Shown: one piece after another, positions 1 to 8,817 of the stretch | Numbering within the stretch: the first letter of the stretch is position 1 | Layout of the letters: each line of letters begins with the position of its first letter | Assembly (NCBI RefSeq): GCF_017848645.1 | Contig: NZ_JAFEIF010000005.1 | Location: forward strand, 1-64,000 | Length of the DNA: 64,000 nucleotides | Direction of reading: 5' to 3' | Origin: Limnohabitans sp. | GTDB lineage: Bacteria; Pseudomonadota; Gammaproteobacteria; Burkholderiales; Burkholderiaceae_C | Program-made: the position numbers and the translations under genes | The notes under the pieces: generated by a model | Databases searched by the model: none | Seen by the model: only the letters and a program-made list of their open reading frames with translations | Told to the model about the DNA's origin: nothing

Positions 1-264
1 CCAGCGGAAGCTGAACCAGCCGTTGCGGATCACCATGACATGCTGGTTGGTGGCGAACTGGCGGGCGACAGACTCCATGCCAAAGGTGCCGCTGCCGGGG
101 ACCAGTGCGACCGAGTGCGCTCCATAGACTGTTTTGAGCATGCGCGAGATGTCGGTCATCACCCCGCCAAAGCGCTTGGACATGTGGTTCAAGGCGCGGT
201 CGGTGTAGACCACCGAAAATTCGAGCAGACCATCGGGGTCAATGTGGGGCAGCAATCCGGGCAT
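1..264 (-). CDS. Class V (PLP-dependent) aminotransferase, N-terminal part, cut by window start
   Basis: The reverse complement of bases 1-264 is open without stops for 88 codons from an ATG at 262-264 and runs off the window. The product starts MPGLLPHIDPDGLLEFSVVY and contains the segment LVPGSGTFGMESVARQF, which resembles the cofactor-binding N-terminal part of class V aminotransferases of the alanine-glyoxylate type (GSGT followed by a helix). The PLP lysine would lie in the missing part. Substrate cannot be told from this fragment. It lies downstream of lspA in the same direction, but 173 nt with a long hairpin separate the two, so co-transcription is uncertain. Confidence 0.75.
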   Translation of the reverse strand, partial: MPGLLPHIDPDGLLEFSVVYTDRALNHMSKRFGGVMTDISRMLKTVYGAHSVALVPGSGTFGMESVARQFATNQHVMVIRNGWFSFRW

Positions 265-327
265 GGGGATCTCCGTGGTGAAAAAATCAGGTTGTCCAGC
301 TTACATGAGATCTGGCCATTGTGGGTT

Positions 328-406
328 TTGGCCATTGGGCGGTGCGAATGGCCTCATCAGTCGCTTCGCGCCAGGAAATCGGCCATCCGCACCGTCCAAT
401 GGCCAA
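328..406. repeat. Long imperfect hairpin with TCA...CGCTTCGC...ATC loop (family copy 1)
   Basis: Arms 328-353 and 381-406 are 26 nt long and pair at 24 positions; the two non-Watson-Crick positions are 339/395 (G.T) and 347/387. The 27-nt loop (354-380) starts TCA, contains CGCTTCGC and ends ATC, the same layout as the loops at 7619-7644 and 14555-14580. It lies between lspA and the aminotransferase gene, downstream of a minus-strand gene as the other two copies are. There is no T tract, so it is not a standard intrinsic terminator. Confidence 0.7.
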
Positions 407-437
407 CTCGGTGGGCTTCAAGTGATTGCGATGTAAC

Positions 438-953
438 TTAACGCCCGCGCCGCACCCGCAAGATTTCGTCCAGGATCAACAGCGCAGCGCCCACGCTGAT
501 ACCGGCATCGGCCACGTTGAAGGCCGGGAAGTGCCAGGTGCCCCAGTAGAAGTCCAGAAAGTCGACCACATAGCCGTGCAGCAGGCGGTCAATGACGTTG
601 CCAATCGCCCCGCCCAAAATGAGCGAGATGGCCAGGCCAAAGAGTTTTTGGCCGGGGTGGGCCCGCAGCATCCAGACCATGAAGAGGGCCGCCGCCACGC
701 CGATGCCGGTGAAAAACCAGCGCTGCCAGCCGCCCGCACCCGCCAGAAACGAGAACGCTGCGCCGTGGTTGTGCACCCGCACCAGGTTGAAAAACGAGGT
801 GATGGGCGTGCTGTCTCCGAGCTGGAAAGCGCCCAGCACCAGCACCTTGGTGAACTGGTCGAGCAGCAGCACCAAGAGGGCGATGCCCAGCCAGAGCGCC
901 ATGCCCGGGCTTTTGCTGGCGTAGCTTTTGCCGATTTTTTTGCTGCTGGCCAT
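438..953 (-). CDS. lspA: Lipoprotein signal peptidase (signal peptidase II)
   Basis: A 171-residue inner-membrane aspartic protease that removes the signal peptide from diacylglyceryl-modified prolipoproteins at the lipobox cysteine. Four hydrophobic segments are visible (about 18-40, 66-96, 102-122, 145-165). The two catalytic aspartates are D122 in GNVIDR and D149 in FNVADAG, and the conserved N-terminal motif DQFTK follows the first membrane helix. Length is normal for the family. It follows ileS by about 30 nt on the same strand, the usual ribF-ileS-lspA arrangement of proteobacteria. Its substrates in this window include LolB and the two lipoproteins at 48222-49579. Confidence 0.97.
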   Translation of the reverse strand: MASSKKIGKSYASKSPGMALWLGIALLVLLLDQFTKVLVLGAFQLGDSTPITSFFNLVRVHNHGAAFSFLAGAGGWQRWFFTGIGVAAALFMVWMLRAHPGQKLFGLAISLILGGAIGNVIDRLLHGYVVDFLDFYWGTWHFPAFNVADAGISVGAALLILDEILRVRRGR

Positions 954-984
954 GGGTTTGCCTCGTGTGGTTGGTGCGTGAAGG

Positions 985-3876
985 TCAGGCCACGCTGCGG
1001 GTTTCGCCAGCGCCGTAGAGGTTGCTCACGCAGCGCCCGCAAATCGTGGGGTGATCCGCGTCGTGGCCCACGTCGTCAGCGTAGTGCCAGCAGCGCTCGC
1101 ACTTGGTGGCCTGGCTGGCAGTGACCTGCACCGCCAATGCTTCGCCTGCCTGCAAAGTCACTTTGGAGGTGATGAACACGAACTTGATGTCCGCGTCCAA
1201 ACTCGCCAGCAAGGCGTGGTCTGCAGCAGGCGCAGCGAGGGTGATCTCGGCTTGCAGCGACGCGCCCACCTGGCCTGCGGTGCGCAGGTTTTCGATGTCC
1301 TTGTTCACCAGGTCGCGGATTTCGCGGATGCGGGCCCACTTGGCGAGCAGAGCGATATGTTGAGGTGCATCGGCCGCGCCGAAGTCGCTGAAGGTTTCCA
1401 GGAAGATGGACTCCGATGTACCGAAAGTCTTCCAGGCTTCTTCGGCCGTGAACGACAGGAAAGGTGCCATCCAGCGCAGCATGCCGTGGGTGATGCGGTA
1501 GAGCGCCGTTTGTGCGCTGCGGCGGGCCAGGCTCTTGGGTGCTGTGGTGTACAGGCGGTCTTTCAGGACGTCCAGATAGAACGCGCCCAGGTCTTCCGAG
1601 CAGTAGATCTGCAGCTTGGAGACCACGGGGTGGAATTCGTACATGTCGAAGTGGGCGCGGATGTCGGCCTGCAACTGGGCAGCGCGGGCCAGCGCAAAGC
1701 GGTCGATTTCCAGCAGCTGGTCGTCGGGCACGGCATCAAGCGCCGGGTCGAAGTCGCTCACGTTGGCCAGCAAAAAACGCAAGGTGTTGCGGATGCGGCG
1801 GTAGGCATCGACCACGCGGGCCAGGATTTTGTCGTCGATGTTCAGGTCGCCCGAGTAGTCGGTGCTGGCCACCCACAGGCGCACGATTTCCGCGCCCATC
1901 TTGGAGTTGATGGTTTGTGGCTCGACGGTGTTGCCCAGCGATTTGCTCATCTTGCGGCCTTGGCCGTCGGTGGCAAAGCCGTGGGTCAACAGGCCTCGGT
2001 AAGGGGCGCGGTCGTACAAGGCGCAGCCCAGCAGCAGCGAGCTGTGGAACCAGCCGCGGTGCTGGTCGTGGCCTTCCAGGTACAGATCGGCCTCAGGACC
2101 CGCGGCATGGAAAGGCGCCACGCCATAAGCGTCTTTGTGGCTGGTGCGCAGCACATGCTGGAAGGTGGAGCCGGAGTCAAACCAGACTTCCAGAATGTCG
2201 GTGCTCTTGGTGTAGCTGGGGGCGTCGGCTGAGCCCAAAATCTCTTCCACCGTCACGCGGCTCCAGGCTTCGATGCCGCCTTTTTCGACGATGTCAGCGG
2301 CTTGATCGAGGATTTCCATGGTGCGCGGGTGCAACTCGCCACTGTCCTTGTGCAAGAAGAAGGGCACGGGCACGCCCCATGAGCGCTGGCGCGAGATGCA
2401 CCAGTCCGGGCGGTTGGCGATCATGTCGCGCAGGCGGGATTTGCCGTTTTCGGGGTAGAACTGGGTTTGTTCGATCGCGTCCAGTGCCAGCTGGCGCAGG
2501 GTCTTGGGCGCTTTGTCCTTCGTGAACACGCCCTCGCCTTCGTCCATGCGCACAAACCACTGGGCGGCCGCGCGGTAGATGACGGGCGTCTTGTGACGCC
2601 AGCAGTGCGGGTAGCTGTGGGTGATTTCCACGGTGGCCATCAGGCGGTCGCTCTGGCCCAGCACCTCGATCACGCGGGCGCAGGCTTTCCAGATGTGTTG
2701 GCCGCCAAAGAAGGGGAGCTCTTGCGCATACACACCGTTGCCTTGCACCGGGTTGAGGATGTCGTCGTAGGCCAGGCCGTTGGCCACGCAGGAGTTGAAG
2801 TCGTCCACACCATAGGCGGGCGACGAGTGCACGATGCCCGTGCCGTCGGTGGCGGTCACGTACTCGGCCAGGTACAGAGGGGACTTGCGGCGGTAGCTGT
2901 AGGGACCGCCTTCTTCGGCGGTCACGGTGTCGTGCAGCGGGTGGCGGAAGACGAGGCCACGCAGTTTTTCGCCCACGGCGGTGGCGACCACGGTGCCTTG
3001 CAGTTTGTAGCGTTCCAAACACTTCTCGACCAGGCTGGCGGCCAGCATCAGCACGCCGCGGGGCGTGTCCACCAGGGCGTATTCCAGCTCGGGGTGGGCG
3101 TTCAGGGCCTGGTTGGCAGGGATGGTCCAGGCGGTGGTTGTCCAGATGACGGCAAAGGCCTTCTTGCTGTTTTCACCGGGCAGCTGGGTCAAGCCAAAGG
3201 CAGCAGCCAGAGCGGCGTTGTTGTCGGCTTCAAAAGCCACGTCCAGCGTGTCACTCTTTTTGTCGGCGTATTCGATCTCGAACTCGGCCAAGGACGAGCC
3301 GCAATCAAAGCACCAATAAACGGGTTTCAGGCCACGGTAGACAAAGCCGCGCTCGATCACGCGCTTGAAGGCGCGGATTTCACCGGCTTCGTTGGCCGGG
3401 TCCATGGTGCGGTAAGGGCGTTCCCAGTCGCCCAGCACGCCCAGGCGCTTGAAGTCTTCGCGCTGCTGGCCAATTTGCTCGGTGGCAAAGGCGCGGCTCT
3501 TGGCCTGCATGTCGTCACGGCTCAGGTTGCGGCCGTGCAGTTTTTCAATCGCGTTTTCGATCGGCAGGCCGTGGCAGTCCCAGCCGGGGATGTATTGCGC
3601 ATCAAACCCCGCGAGTTGCTTGGACTTGACGATCATGTCTTTGAGCACTTTGTTGAGCGCGTGGCCGATGTGCAGTTTGCCGTTGGCGTAAGGCGGGCCG
3701 TCGTGCAGCACAAACAGCGGGGCGCCTTGCCGGGCGGCACGCAGTTTTTTGTACAAACCGCCATCGTTCCACTCGCTCACCCAGCCCGGCTCGCGCTTGG
3801 GCAAATCGCCGCGCATCGGGAAGGGGGTGTCCATCATGTTGATGCGGGTGTCGGGGTTCTGGGTTTTGTCGGTCAT
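985..3876 (-). CDS. ileS: Isoleucyl-tRNA synthetase
   Basis: Class I aminoacyl-tRNA synthetase charging tRNA-Ile, with an editing domain against valine. From the ATG at 3874-3876 the protein has 963 residues. It starts [11 protein letters not shown] and soon reaches [14 protein letters not shown], matching the usual IleS N-terminus. The HIGH motif ([10 protein letters not shown]) and KMSKS motif ([10 protein letters not shown]) are intact, and the C-terminus keeps the zinc site CERCWHY...CGRCVSNL. An in-frame extension to 4011 is possible but would translate the palindromic repeat at 3894-3995, so I rejected it. The gene lies between ribF and lspA on the same strand. Confidence 0.97.
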   Translation of the reverse strand: MTDKTQNPDTRINMMDTPFPMRGDLPKREPGWVSEWNDGGLYKKLRAARQGAPLFVLHDGPPYANGKLHIGHALNKVLKDMIVKSKQLAGFDAQYIPGWDCHGLPIENAIEKLHGRNLSRDDMQAKSRAFATEQIGQQREDFKRLGVLGDWERPYRTMDPANEAGEIRAFKRVIERGFVYRGLKPVYWCFDCGSSLAEFEIEYADKKSDTLDVAFEADNNAALAAAFGLTQLPGENSKKAFAVIWTTTAWTIPANQALNAHPELEYALVDTPRGVLMLAASLVEKCLERYKLQGTVVATAVGEKLRGLVFRHPLHDTVTAEEGGPYSYRRKSPLYLAEYVTATDGTGIVHSSPAYGVDDFNSCVANGLAYDDILNPVQGNGVYAQELPFFGGQHIWKACARVIEVLGQSDRLMATVEITHSYPHCWRHKTPVIYRAAAQWFVRMDEGEGVFTKDKAPKTLRQLALDAIEQTQFYPENGKSRLRDMIANRPDWCISRQRSWGVPVPFFLHKDSGELHPRTMEILDQAADIVEKGGIEAWSRVTVEEILGSADAPSYTKSTDILEVWFDSGSTFQHVLRTSHKDAYGVAPFHAAGPEADLYLEGHDQHRGWFHSSLLLGCALYDRAPYRGLLTHGFATDGQGRKMSKSLGNTVEPQTINSKMGAEIVRLWVASTDYSGDLNIDDKILARVVDAYRRIRNTLRFLLANVSDFDPALDAVPDDQLLEIDRFALARAAQLQADIRAHFDMYEFHPVVSKLQIYCSEDLGAFYLDVLKDRLYTTAPKSLARRSAQTALYRITHGMLRWMAPFLSFTAEEAWKTFGTSESIFLETFSDFGAADAPQHIALLAKWARIREIRDLVNKDIENLRTAGQVGASLQAEITLAAPAADHALLASLDADIKFVFITSKVTLQAGEALAVQVTASQATKCERCWHYADDVGHDADHPTICGRCVSNLYGAGETRSVA

Positions 3877-3893
3877 GGTGCGTCGGGTCGAGA

Positions 3894-3995
3894 GGGCTTC
3901 GACAAGCTCAGCCCGAGCGGCGTGCCGTTCGGAGAGATCAAGAGGGGGTGGGCCGTGGAGGTCGTTTGCCCTGAGCCTGTCGAAGGCGGCAAACG
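3894..3995. repeat. Dispersed palindromic repeat pair (TTCGACAAGCTCA type)
   Basis: Two inverted units lie between ribF and ileS. CTTCGACAAGCTCAG (3897-3911) and CTGAGCCTGTCGAAG (3971-3985) are reverse complements with one mismatch. Each also sits in its own small stem: GGGC/GCCC (3894-3897 and 3911-3914) around the first, and CGTTTGCC/GGCAAACG (3963-3970 and 3988-3995) around the second. From memory this TTCGACARGCTCA core is a widespread intergenic repeat in beta- and gammaproteobacterial genomes. It also encodes the spurious N-terminal extension of ileS. Confidence 0.7.
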
Positions 3996-4007
3996 AGGGC
4001 CGGAGCG

Positions 4008-5057
4008 TCAAATTCGGTCGCGGGTGGTCTGGCGGCTGGTTTCACCATGGCGCGAAGCAAACCACGCTTGTGCATCGTCACAGTCTTTGGCGATGCCCCG
4101 TGTCAGGGCGTCCAGACCGTCGTATTTCAGTTCGTCGTGTAATTTATGCAGCAAGTCCACGCGGATGATTTTACCGTAGCCCCCCTCGGCCCCCAGCTGG
4201 GCGGGCCAGTCGAAGGCATGGGTCTCCAGCAGCACACGCCCGCCGTTCACGTCATTAGGGTCGAGTGAGGGGCGGATGCCTAAGTTGGCCACGCCCTTCA
4301 GGGCTTGATCGGTCAGGCCATGCACCTGAACCACAAAGATGCCACTGGCGGCGGGCTTCCAATGCGAAAAGCGCAAATTCAGCGTGCGAAAGCCGTCGCC
4401 CGCGCCTTCTGCGGTGGCGGCCAACTCGCGCCCGAGCTTGCGCCCATGCACCACATGGCCGCTGATGCTGTAAGGGCGGCCCAGCAGGGCCTGCACCGCT
4501 GGCAGGTCGCCTTTGGCCAGCGCATCGCGCACGGCCGAGCTGGACACGCGCAGGCCGCGCACCTCGTAGCTGTTCATGCGGGCCACGTCAAAGCCCAAGT
4601 TTTGCCCGGCCGCGTCGAGCATGGCGTAGTCGCCAGCGCGTTTCGCGCCAAAGCGGAAATCGTCGCCCACCAGCACATAGCGCACGCCCAGGCCCTGCAC
4701 CAGTACCTGCTGGATGAAGTCTTCGGGCGACTGGCTGGCCAGGCGGGCGTCAAAGGGCACCACCACCACTTGGTCGACGCCGCAGCGCTCGAGTTCTTGC
4801 AGTTTGTCGCGCAGCGTGGCGATGCGGGCCGGGGCCAGATCGGGCTTGTTCAGGGCCTTGGCAAAGTAGTCGCGCGGGTGGGGCTCGAAGGTCATGACGC
4901 AGCTGGGCACGCCCCGGTGCGCGGCTTCGCTGCGCAAGAGGGCCAGCATGGCTTGGTGACCGCGGTGCACGCCGTCGAAGTTGCCAATGGTCAGGGCGCA
5001 AGCGGGGGCCAAGTCGGGGTGGTGGAAGCCTCGGAAAACCTTCATGTCGCTGCTCAT
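4008..5057 (-). CDS. ribF: Bifunctional riboflavin kinase / FAD synthetase
   Basis: A 349-residue cytoplasmic enzyme that makes FMN from riboflavin and FAD from FMN. The N-terminal nucleotidyltransferase domain shows [16 protein letters not shown] (HxGH-like) and the later motif [11 protein letters not shown]. The C-terminal flavokinase domain begins near residue 190 with [18 protein letters not shown] and has [10 protein letters not shown] and the acidic segment LLETHAFDW. Length is somewhat above the usual 310 residues because of an inserted stretch near 215-225 and a C-terminal tail. It heads the ribF-ileS-lspA group; the HNH gene starts divergently upstream. Confidence 0.95.
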   Translation of the reverse strand: MSSDMKVFRGFHHPDLAPACALTIGNFDGVHRGHQAMLALLRSEAAHRGVPSCVMTFEPHPRDYFAKALNKPDLAPARIATLRDKLQELERCGVDQVVVVPFDARLASQSPEDFIQQVLVQGLGVRYVLVGDDFRFGAKRAGDYAMLDAAGQNLGFDVARMNSYEVRGLRVSSSAVRDALAKGDLPAVQALLGRPYSISGHVVHGRKLGRELAATAEGAGDGFRTLNLRFSHWKPAASGIFVVQVHGLTDQALKGVANLGIRPSLDPNDVNGGRVLLETHAFDWPAQLGAEGGYGKIIRVDLLHKLHDELKYDGLDALTRGIAKDCDDAQAWFASRHGETSRQTTRDRI

Positions 5058-5226
5058 GTCCTGCCTGTGCGCTGGGCCAAGCGCCAGCTTTCACGGATTT
5101 GTCAATGTAAGAGGGTATATTGTGACCGAGCCCGATCCTTTTGGCCTTGGCATCAGCCGCGTCCAGCAGGATCGAGACGGAACTTTTCGTGTCAGTGGTT
5201 TTTTAAACTGTTGGATGGAGGCGTCT

Positions 5227-5784
5227 GTGAAGGTTTTGAAACTCTCGGCCCAAGGCTTGCCGCAATCGTGGATCACACTGGAGCAAGCTGTCACCCATTA
5301 CGCGGCCGACGAGGTGCGCTGGGAGGCGGGCCAGCAAGTGGCCGTGTTTCACGGGGGGCACAACGCGCTCACGGGCCAGCAATCCATCATCACCGTCAAC
5401 AGCATCATCGGCACCCAGGGCGTGCCCCGCATCAACCCCTTTGACATGCGCTCTGGTTTGACCAACCCCAAGTTGTTCGTGCGCGATCGCAATGTCTGCG
5501 CGTATTGCGGTGGGTATTTTCACGAGTCGGTGCTGACCCGTGAACACATCGTGCCGTTGTGCCAAAACGGCCCCGACCACTGGATGAACGTGGTCACGGC
5601 TTGCCGATCCTGCAACCATCGCAAAAGCAGCCGCACGCCGGAGCAAGCCAAGATGCCTCTGCTGTACGCGCCCTATGTGCCCAGCCTGTGGGAAGACTTC
5701 ATCTTGCGCAACCGCCGCATCCTGAGCGACCAGATGGCGTTTTTGATGGCACATGTGCCCAAGAGTTCGCGTTTGATGGCCTGA
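5227..5784 (+). CDS. HNH endonuclease family protein
   Basis: A 185-residue protein starting at GTG 5227, chosen because GGAGG at 5217-5221 lies 5 nt before it and the sequence then reads VKVLKLSAQGLPQSWITLEQ. The C-terminal half holds an HNH nuclease module with zinc cysteines: CAYCGGYFHESVLTREHIVP, then a histidine/asparagine stretch ending TACRSCNHRKSSRTP. The N-terminal 80 residues have no motif I recognise. Stand-alone HNH proteins of this kind are common housekeeping-context genes in Burkholderiales; the target is unknown. It is divergent from ribF and is followed by a strong hairpin at 5798-5831. Confidence 0.85.
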   Translation: MKVLKLSAQGLPQSWITLEQAVTHYAADEVRWEAGQQVAVFHGGHNALTGQQSIITVNSIIGTQGVPRINPFDMRSGLTNPKLFVRDRNVCAYCGGYFHESVLTREHIVPLCQNGPDHWMNVVTACRSCNHRKSSRTPEQAKMPLLYAPYVPSLWEDFILRNRRILSDQMAFLMAHVPKSSRLMA

Positions 5785-5797
5785 GCGAGACGGCCAG

Positions 5798-5831
5798 GCG
5801 ACGCGGCTTGCGCGGATGCGCAAAGCGTCGC
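5798..5831. repeat. Compact two-part hairpin after the HNH gene
   Basis: GCGACGC (5798-5804) pairs with GCGTCGC (5825-5831), and inside it TTGCGC (5808-5813) pairs with GCGCAA (5818-5823) around GGAT. It starts 14 nt after the HNH stop codon. There is no following T tract, so it may be a Rho-type or stabilising 3' structure rather than an intrinsic terminator. Confidence 0.6.
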
Positions 5832-5917
5832 ATCATCACTTCCTGAAAACAAAAGACCCCACCCCAGATTGCTTTTTTAGGCAGCTCTGGGCCTAGGGGT
5901 GCTCAGGGAGACCGATC

Positions 5918-6877
5918 ATGCCCCATCCATCTCTGGCCTTTTTACCGGGCCGCGACCCGGCCCCACTCAAGGGCCGCGCCTCGCGCCAGCCTCAGGCACC
6001 CACTTCGGACCTGGGTCGACGCGCCAGCTTGTCTGCGCTGCTCTTGTCGCCTTGGCTGATGCCCAGCGTTTGGGCCCAGGCCTTGGGGGCGGTTCCGTCA
6101 GGGGCAGCGAGTGGCGTTCAGCTGGCCATGCCCTGGCCCCCGGGGCGCTCGCCACAAGGGTTTTCAGTCAGTGAAAAATTCGACGGTGTGCGGGCTGTTT
6201 GGGATGGGCAGGTCTTGCGTTTTCGCAGCGGTCGGGTGATTGCGGCCCCGGCTTGGTTTTTGTCGGCGCTGCCCCGGGTCGCGCTCGACGGCGAGTTGTG
6301 GATGGCGCGTGGGGCGTTTGACCGGCTCTCTGGTGTGGTGCGCCAGACCGAGCCCGACGACGATGCCTGGCGGGCGGTGAAGTACCTGGTGTTTGACGCG
6401 CCCGGCCATGACGCCCCGTTTGCGCAGCGTGTGGCTTTTGTGCAATCCACATTGGCGAAAGCGCAGCAGCCTTGGCTGATGCCTGTTGCGCAGCGCGAGG
6501 TGATCGACGCCCGCGCTTTGCAGGCCTTGTTGCAGGACACAGTGCGGCAAGGCGGCGAGGGGCTGATGCTGCACCGGGCCGATGCCCTGTGGCAGCCGGG
6601 CCGCACGGATGCAGTGTTTAAGTTGAAACCTGAGTTGGACGAAGAGGGCTTGGTGGTGGGGCACCAACCCGGCAAGGGGCGTTTGCTGGGCATGACCGGG
6701 GCTTTGCTGGTGCAAATGCCTTCGGGTCAGCGCTTTGCCTTGGGGTCTGGATTGAGCGATGCACAGCGCCGCAACCCGCCGCCCGTGGGGGCCTGGGTCA
6801 CATACCGTTACCGTGAGCGCACGCCCTCGGGTTTGCCGCGTTTTGCGTCTTTTCTGCGGGTGCGGGAGGTGGAGTGA
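5918..6877 (+). CDS. ATP-dependent DNA ligase, exported LigE type
   Basis: A 319-residue minimal ligase that seals nicks using ATP. The nucleotidyltransferase domain has motif I SEKFDGVRAVWDG with the adenylated lysine, motif III DGELW, motif IV EGLMLH and motif V FKLKPE. A short OB-fold domain follows and no DNA-binding domain is seen. The start (ATG 5918, GGGAG upstream) gives a long N-terminus of about 55 residues with a GRRASLS stretch, a hydrophobic run and a WAQA cleavage-like site, which suggests export; LigE ligases are known to be periplasmic. Known context for the family is handling of imported DNA in competent proteobacteria. It stands alone before the toxin-antitoxin pair. Confidence 0.9.
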   Translation: MPHPSLAFLPGRDPAPLKGRASRQPQAPTSDLGRRASLSALLLSPWLMPSVWAQALGAVPSGAASGVQLAMPWPPGRSPQGFSVSEKFDGVRAVWDGQVLRFRSGRVIAAPAWFLSALPRVALDGELWMARGAFDRLSGVVRQTEPDDDAWRAVKYLVFDAPGHDAPFAQRVAFVQSTLAKAQQPWLMPVAQREVIDARALQALLQDTVRQGGEGLMLHRADALWQPGRTDAVFKLKPELDEEGLVVGHQPGKGRLLGMTGALLVQMPSGQRFALGSGLSDAQRRNPPPVGAWVTYRYRERTPSGLPRFASFLRVREVE

Positions 6878-6909
6878 GCATGTAAAGAGTATTCAAAACA
6901 TCTAAAAAC

Positions 6910-6938
6910 TTGCAATCTTTATTTAATGTGCATACAAT
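6910..6938 (+). promoter_or_regulatory. Promoter of brnT-brnA
   Basis: TTGCAA (6910-6915) and TACAAT (6933-6938) are separated by exactly 17 nt, a good sigma-70 promoter in a local AT-rich patch. The BrnT start codon follows only 3 nt after the -10 element, so the transcript would begin at or inside the start codon. Confidence 0.7.
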
Positions 6939-6941
6939 AAA

Positions 6942-7232
6942 ATGGTGAAGATTGGATTCGATCCAGCCAAGAATGCCGCCAATATGGCAAGCCGTGGTTT
7001 GCCGTTTGAGCTTGTCGAGCAGCTTGACTGGGCCCATGCGCTGATGGAGGAAGACACCCGCAAAGCCTACGGAGAGCGGCGATTTCAGGTGCTGGGGTTC
7101 ATCGGGGGGCGGTTGCACGCCGTTGTATTCACGCCGCGCGAAGGCAAGGTGCATGTCATCAGTCTGCGCAAGGCCAATTCGAGAGAGGTCAAGAGATATG
7201 CCAAAACGCCCAAACCCAGAACTGACAGATGA
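6942..7232 (+). CDS. brnT: BrnT family toxin
   Basis: A 96-residue ribonuclease toxin of type II toxin-antitoxin systems (RelE-like fold). Family marks are the start FDPAKNAANMASRGLPFEL, the middle RFQVLGFIGGRLHAVVFTPR and the C-terminal VISLRKANSREVKRY, matching the arginine-rich catalytic end of BrnT. The next gene overlaps it by 35 nt and encodes a BrnA-like antitoxin. There is no Shine-Dalgarno and the -10 element abuts the ATG; GTG at 6945 is an alternative first codon. By family precedent the pair is autorepressed by the antitoxin complex. Confidence 0.9.
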   Translation: MVKIGFDPAKNAANMASRGLPFELVEQLDWAHALMEEDTRKAYGERRFQVLGFIGGRLHAVVFTPREGKVHVISLRKANSREVKRYAKTPKPRTDR

Positions 7233-7491
7233 CGACAACCCGGAATGGACGGATGCAGACTTTGCCCGCGCCCGCCCTGCGTCAGATGTCTTGCCCGAGC
7301 TGTTCGGAAACCAGGCCGCACAGACGATGCTCAAGCCACGCGGGCGACCTCGCGCTGAGGTCGTCAAAGAACGCATCACCATCCGATTGGATGCCGATGT
7401 GCTGGAAGCTTTCCGCTCCACCGGCAAGGGCTGGCAGACCCGAATGAATGACGCCATGCGTGACTGGGTGCGAGCCCACTCCCCGGTGTAG
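7198..7491 (+). CDS. brnA: BrnA family antitoxin
   Basis: A 97-residue protein from ATG 7198. The N-terminal part (DDDNPEWTDADFARARPA) is the toxin-binding region seen in BrnA proteins. The C-terminal part, ERITIRLDADVLEAFRSTGK then WQTRMNDAMRDWV, is a ribbon-helix-helix DNA-binding domain. It overlaps brnT by 35 nt, which suggests translational coupling. AAGAGA just upstream of the ATG can serve as a weak ribosome-binding site. A strong terminator follows at 7526. Confidence 0.9.
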   Translation: MPKRPNPELTDDDNPEWTDADFARARPASDVLPELFGNQAAQTMLKPRGRPRAEVVKERITIRLDADVLEAFRSTGKGWQTRMNDAMRDWVRAHSPV

Positions 7492-7525
7492 TTCAGAGAC
7501 AAACCCACAGGAAGTTTTGAGCAAC

Positions 7526-7552
7526 AAAAAAGGCCCCTTTTGGGGCCTTCTC
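7526..7552. terminator. Intrinsic terminator after brnTA
   Basis: AAGGCCCC and GGGGCCTT (7530-7537 and 7542-7549) form a perfect stem around a TTTT loop, flanked by an A run before and TCTCGTT after. It ends the brnTA transcript. Confidence 0.75.
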
Positions 7553-7603
7553 GTTGGGTGGCTCATTCAGACGATTTTGGTGATGAGCTGCAAGGCGAAA
7601 GGA

Positions 7604-7659
7604 CGGCGCGTTTCGGGCTCAGAGGCGCTTCGCTTTGCCGCATCGCCCGACCCGCGCCG
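7604..7659. repeat. Hairpin with conserved CGCTTCGC loop (family copy 2)
   Basis: The outer stem CGGCGCG/CGCGCCG (7604-7610 with 7653-7659) and the inner stem TCGGGC/GCCCGA (7613-7618 with 7645-7650) enclose a 26-nt loop at 7619-7644. The loop differs from the loop at 14555-14580 by a single base, while the stem sequences are unrelated. It lies 33 nt beyond the 3' end of the acyl-CoA dehydrogenase gene. Confidence 0.75.
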
Positions 7660-7691
7660 CCCTCCCGCCTTGCTCGGGTTACTGGTTCTCT

Positions 7692-8807
7692 TCAAGCGAA
7701 CACGCCCGCCGTCTCCTGCATGCGGGCTGACACTTCGCCCAATTGGTGCAAGGTGTCGCCGAATGTCATGTCCAGCTGCGTCAATTTCTTGAAGTAGTGG
7801 CTCACGATGTACTCGTCCGTGACGGCAATGCCGCCGTGCAGCTGCACCGCTTGCTGGCCGATGAAGCGCATGGACACGCCCAGCTGGTACTTGGCGCGGG
7901 CCAAGGCGCGGCGGCGCTCGTCGGCGGGCGCATGCAGCTTGAGGCTGGCGTAGTAGCTCATCGAGCGGCCCAACTCCAGCTGCATCTTCATGTCGGCCAC
8001 GCGGTGGCGCAGGGCCTGGAAGCTGGCGATGTTCACACCGAACTGCTTGCGCGTGTTCATGTAATCCACGGTGATGGCCAAAGTCTTGTCCATCACGCCC
8101 ACGGCTTCGGCGCAAGTGCACGCGATGCCGATGTCCACCGCCTCTTCCAAAGCGGCCAGGCCGTTCAGAGTGATCAGTTGGGCAGCGGCCTTGTTCAACA
8201 CCACTTCGGCGGCGCGTGAGCCGTCTTGTGTGCCGTACGCCTGAGTGCTCACGCCGCTGGCGCTGCGCTCGACCAAAAACAGGGCGATTTGACCGTTGAC
8301 GGTGGCGGGCACCACAAAAGCGTCGGCTTGGTCGCCAATGGCCACCACGCTCTTGGTGCCGGTCACGGTCCAAGCGCCGCCAGACTCGCTGGCCTGGGCG
8401 GCGCAACGGTTCAGCTGGTAACGTGCCCCGCGCTCCTGCTGCGCCAGCACGACGATGGCTTCGCCTGCCGCCATGCGCGTCAACCAAGCGGCTTGCAGGG
8501 CTGCAGGGGCGTGGGTTTGCAGCGTGGCGCTGCAGATCAGGGTTTGGGTGAGGGGTTCGAGCACGATGCCGCGCCCGAGTTCTTCCATGGTGACCATGGC
8601 TTCGGTCGGGCCCATGCCCATGCCGCCGTGCTCTTCGCTCACGTACAGGCCCGTCAGGCCCAGTTCGGCCATTTCGCCGTAAGCGGCACGGTCAAAGCCC
8701 CCGGCTGCGACGATGGTGCGGCGGCGGTCAAAGTCATAGCCCTTGTCCACCCATTTGCGCACCGCGTCGCGCAGTTGTTCTTGGTCGTCAGAAAAATCGA
8801 AATCCAT
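7692..8807 (-). CDS. Acyl-CoA dehydrogenase, small-subunit type (PimD-like)
   Basis: A 371-residue FAD flavoprotein of the acyl-CoA dehydrogenase fold, starting at ATG 8805-8807 behind AAGGAG. It begins MDFDFSDDQEQLRDAVRKWV. The C-terminal domain has RKQFGVNIASFQALRHRVADM and QLHGGIAVTDEYIVSHYFK. The middle beta domain is divergent. The layout of two adjacent, unequal dehydrogenases is that of pimeloyl-CoA dehydrogenase (PimC/PimD), thought to form a heteromer acting on dicarboxylyl- or other CoA esters. It lies 10 nt downstream of its partner. Substrate is inferred only from this similarity. Confidence 0.85.
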   Translation of the reverse strand: MDFDFSDDQEQLRDAVRKWVDKGYDFDRRRTIVAAGGFDRAAYGEMAELGLTGLYVSEEHGGMGMGPTEAMVTMEELGRGIVLEPLTQTLICSATLQTHAPAALQAAWLTRMAAGEAIVVLAQQERGARYQLNRCAAQASESGGAWTVTGTKSVVAIGDQADAFVVPATVNGQIALFLVERSASGVSTQAYGTQDGSRAAEVVLNKAAAQLITLNGLAALEEAVDIGIACTCAEAVGVMDKTLAITVDYMNTRKQFGVNIASFQALRHRVADMKMQLELGRSMSYYASLKLHAPADERRRALARAKYQLGVSMRFIGQQAVQLHGGIAVTDEYIVSHYFKKLTQLDMTFGDTLHQLGEVSARMQETAGVFA

Positions 8808-8817
8808 GTGTGTCTCC

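Noticed and set aside
3877-4011. N-terminal extension of ileS by 45 residues
   Set aside because: It translates the palindromic repeat, has no family similarity, and the ATG at 3876 gives the normal IleS N-terminus.
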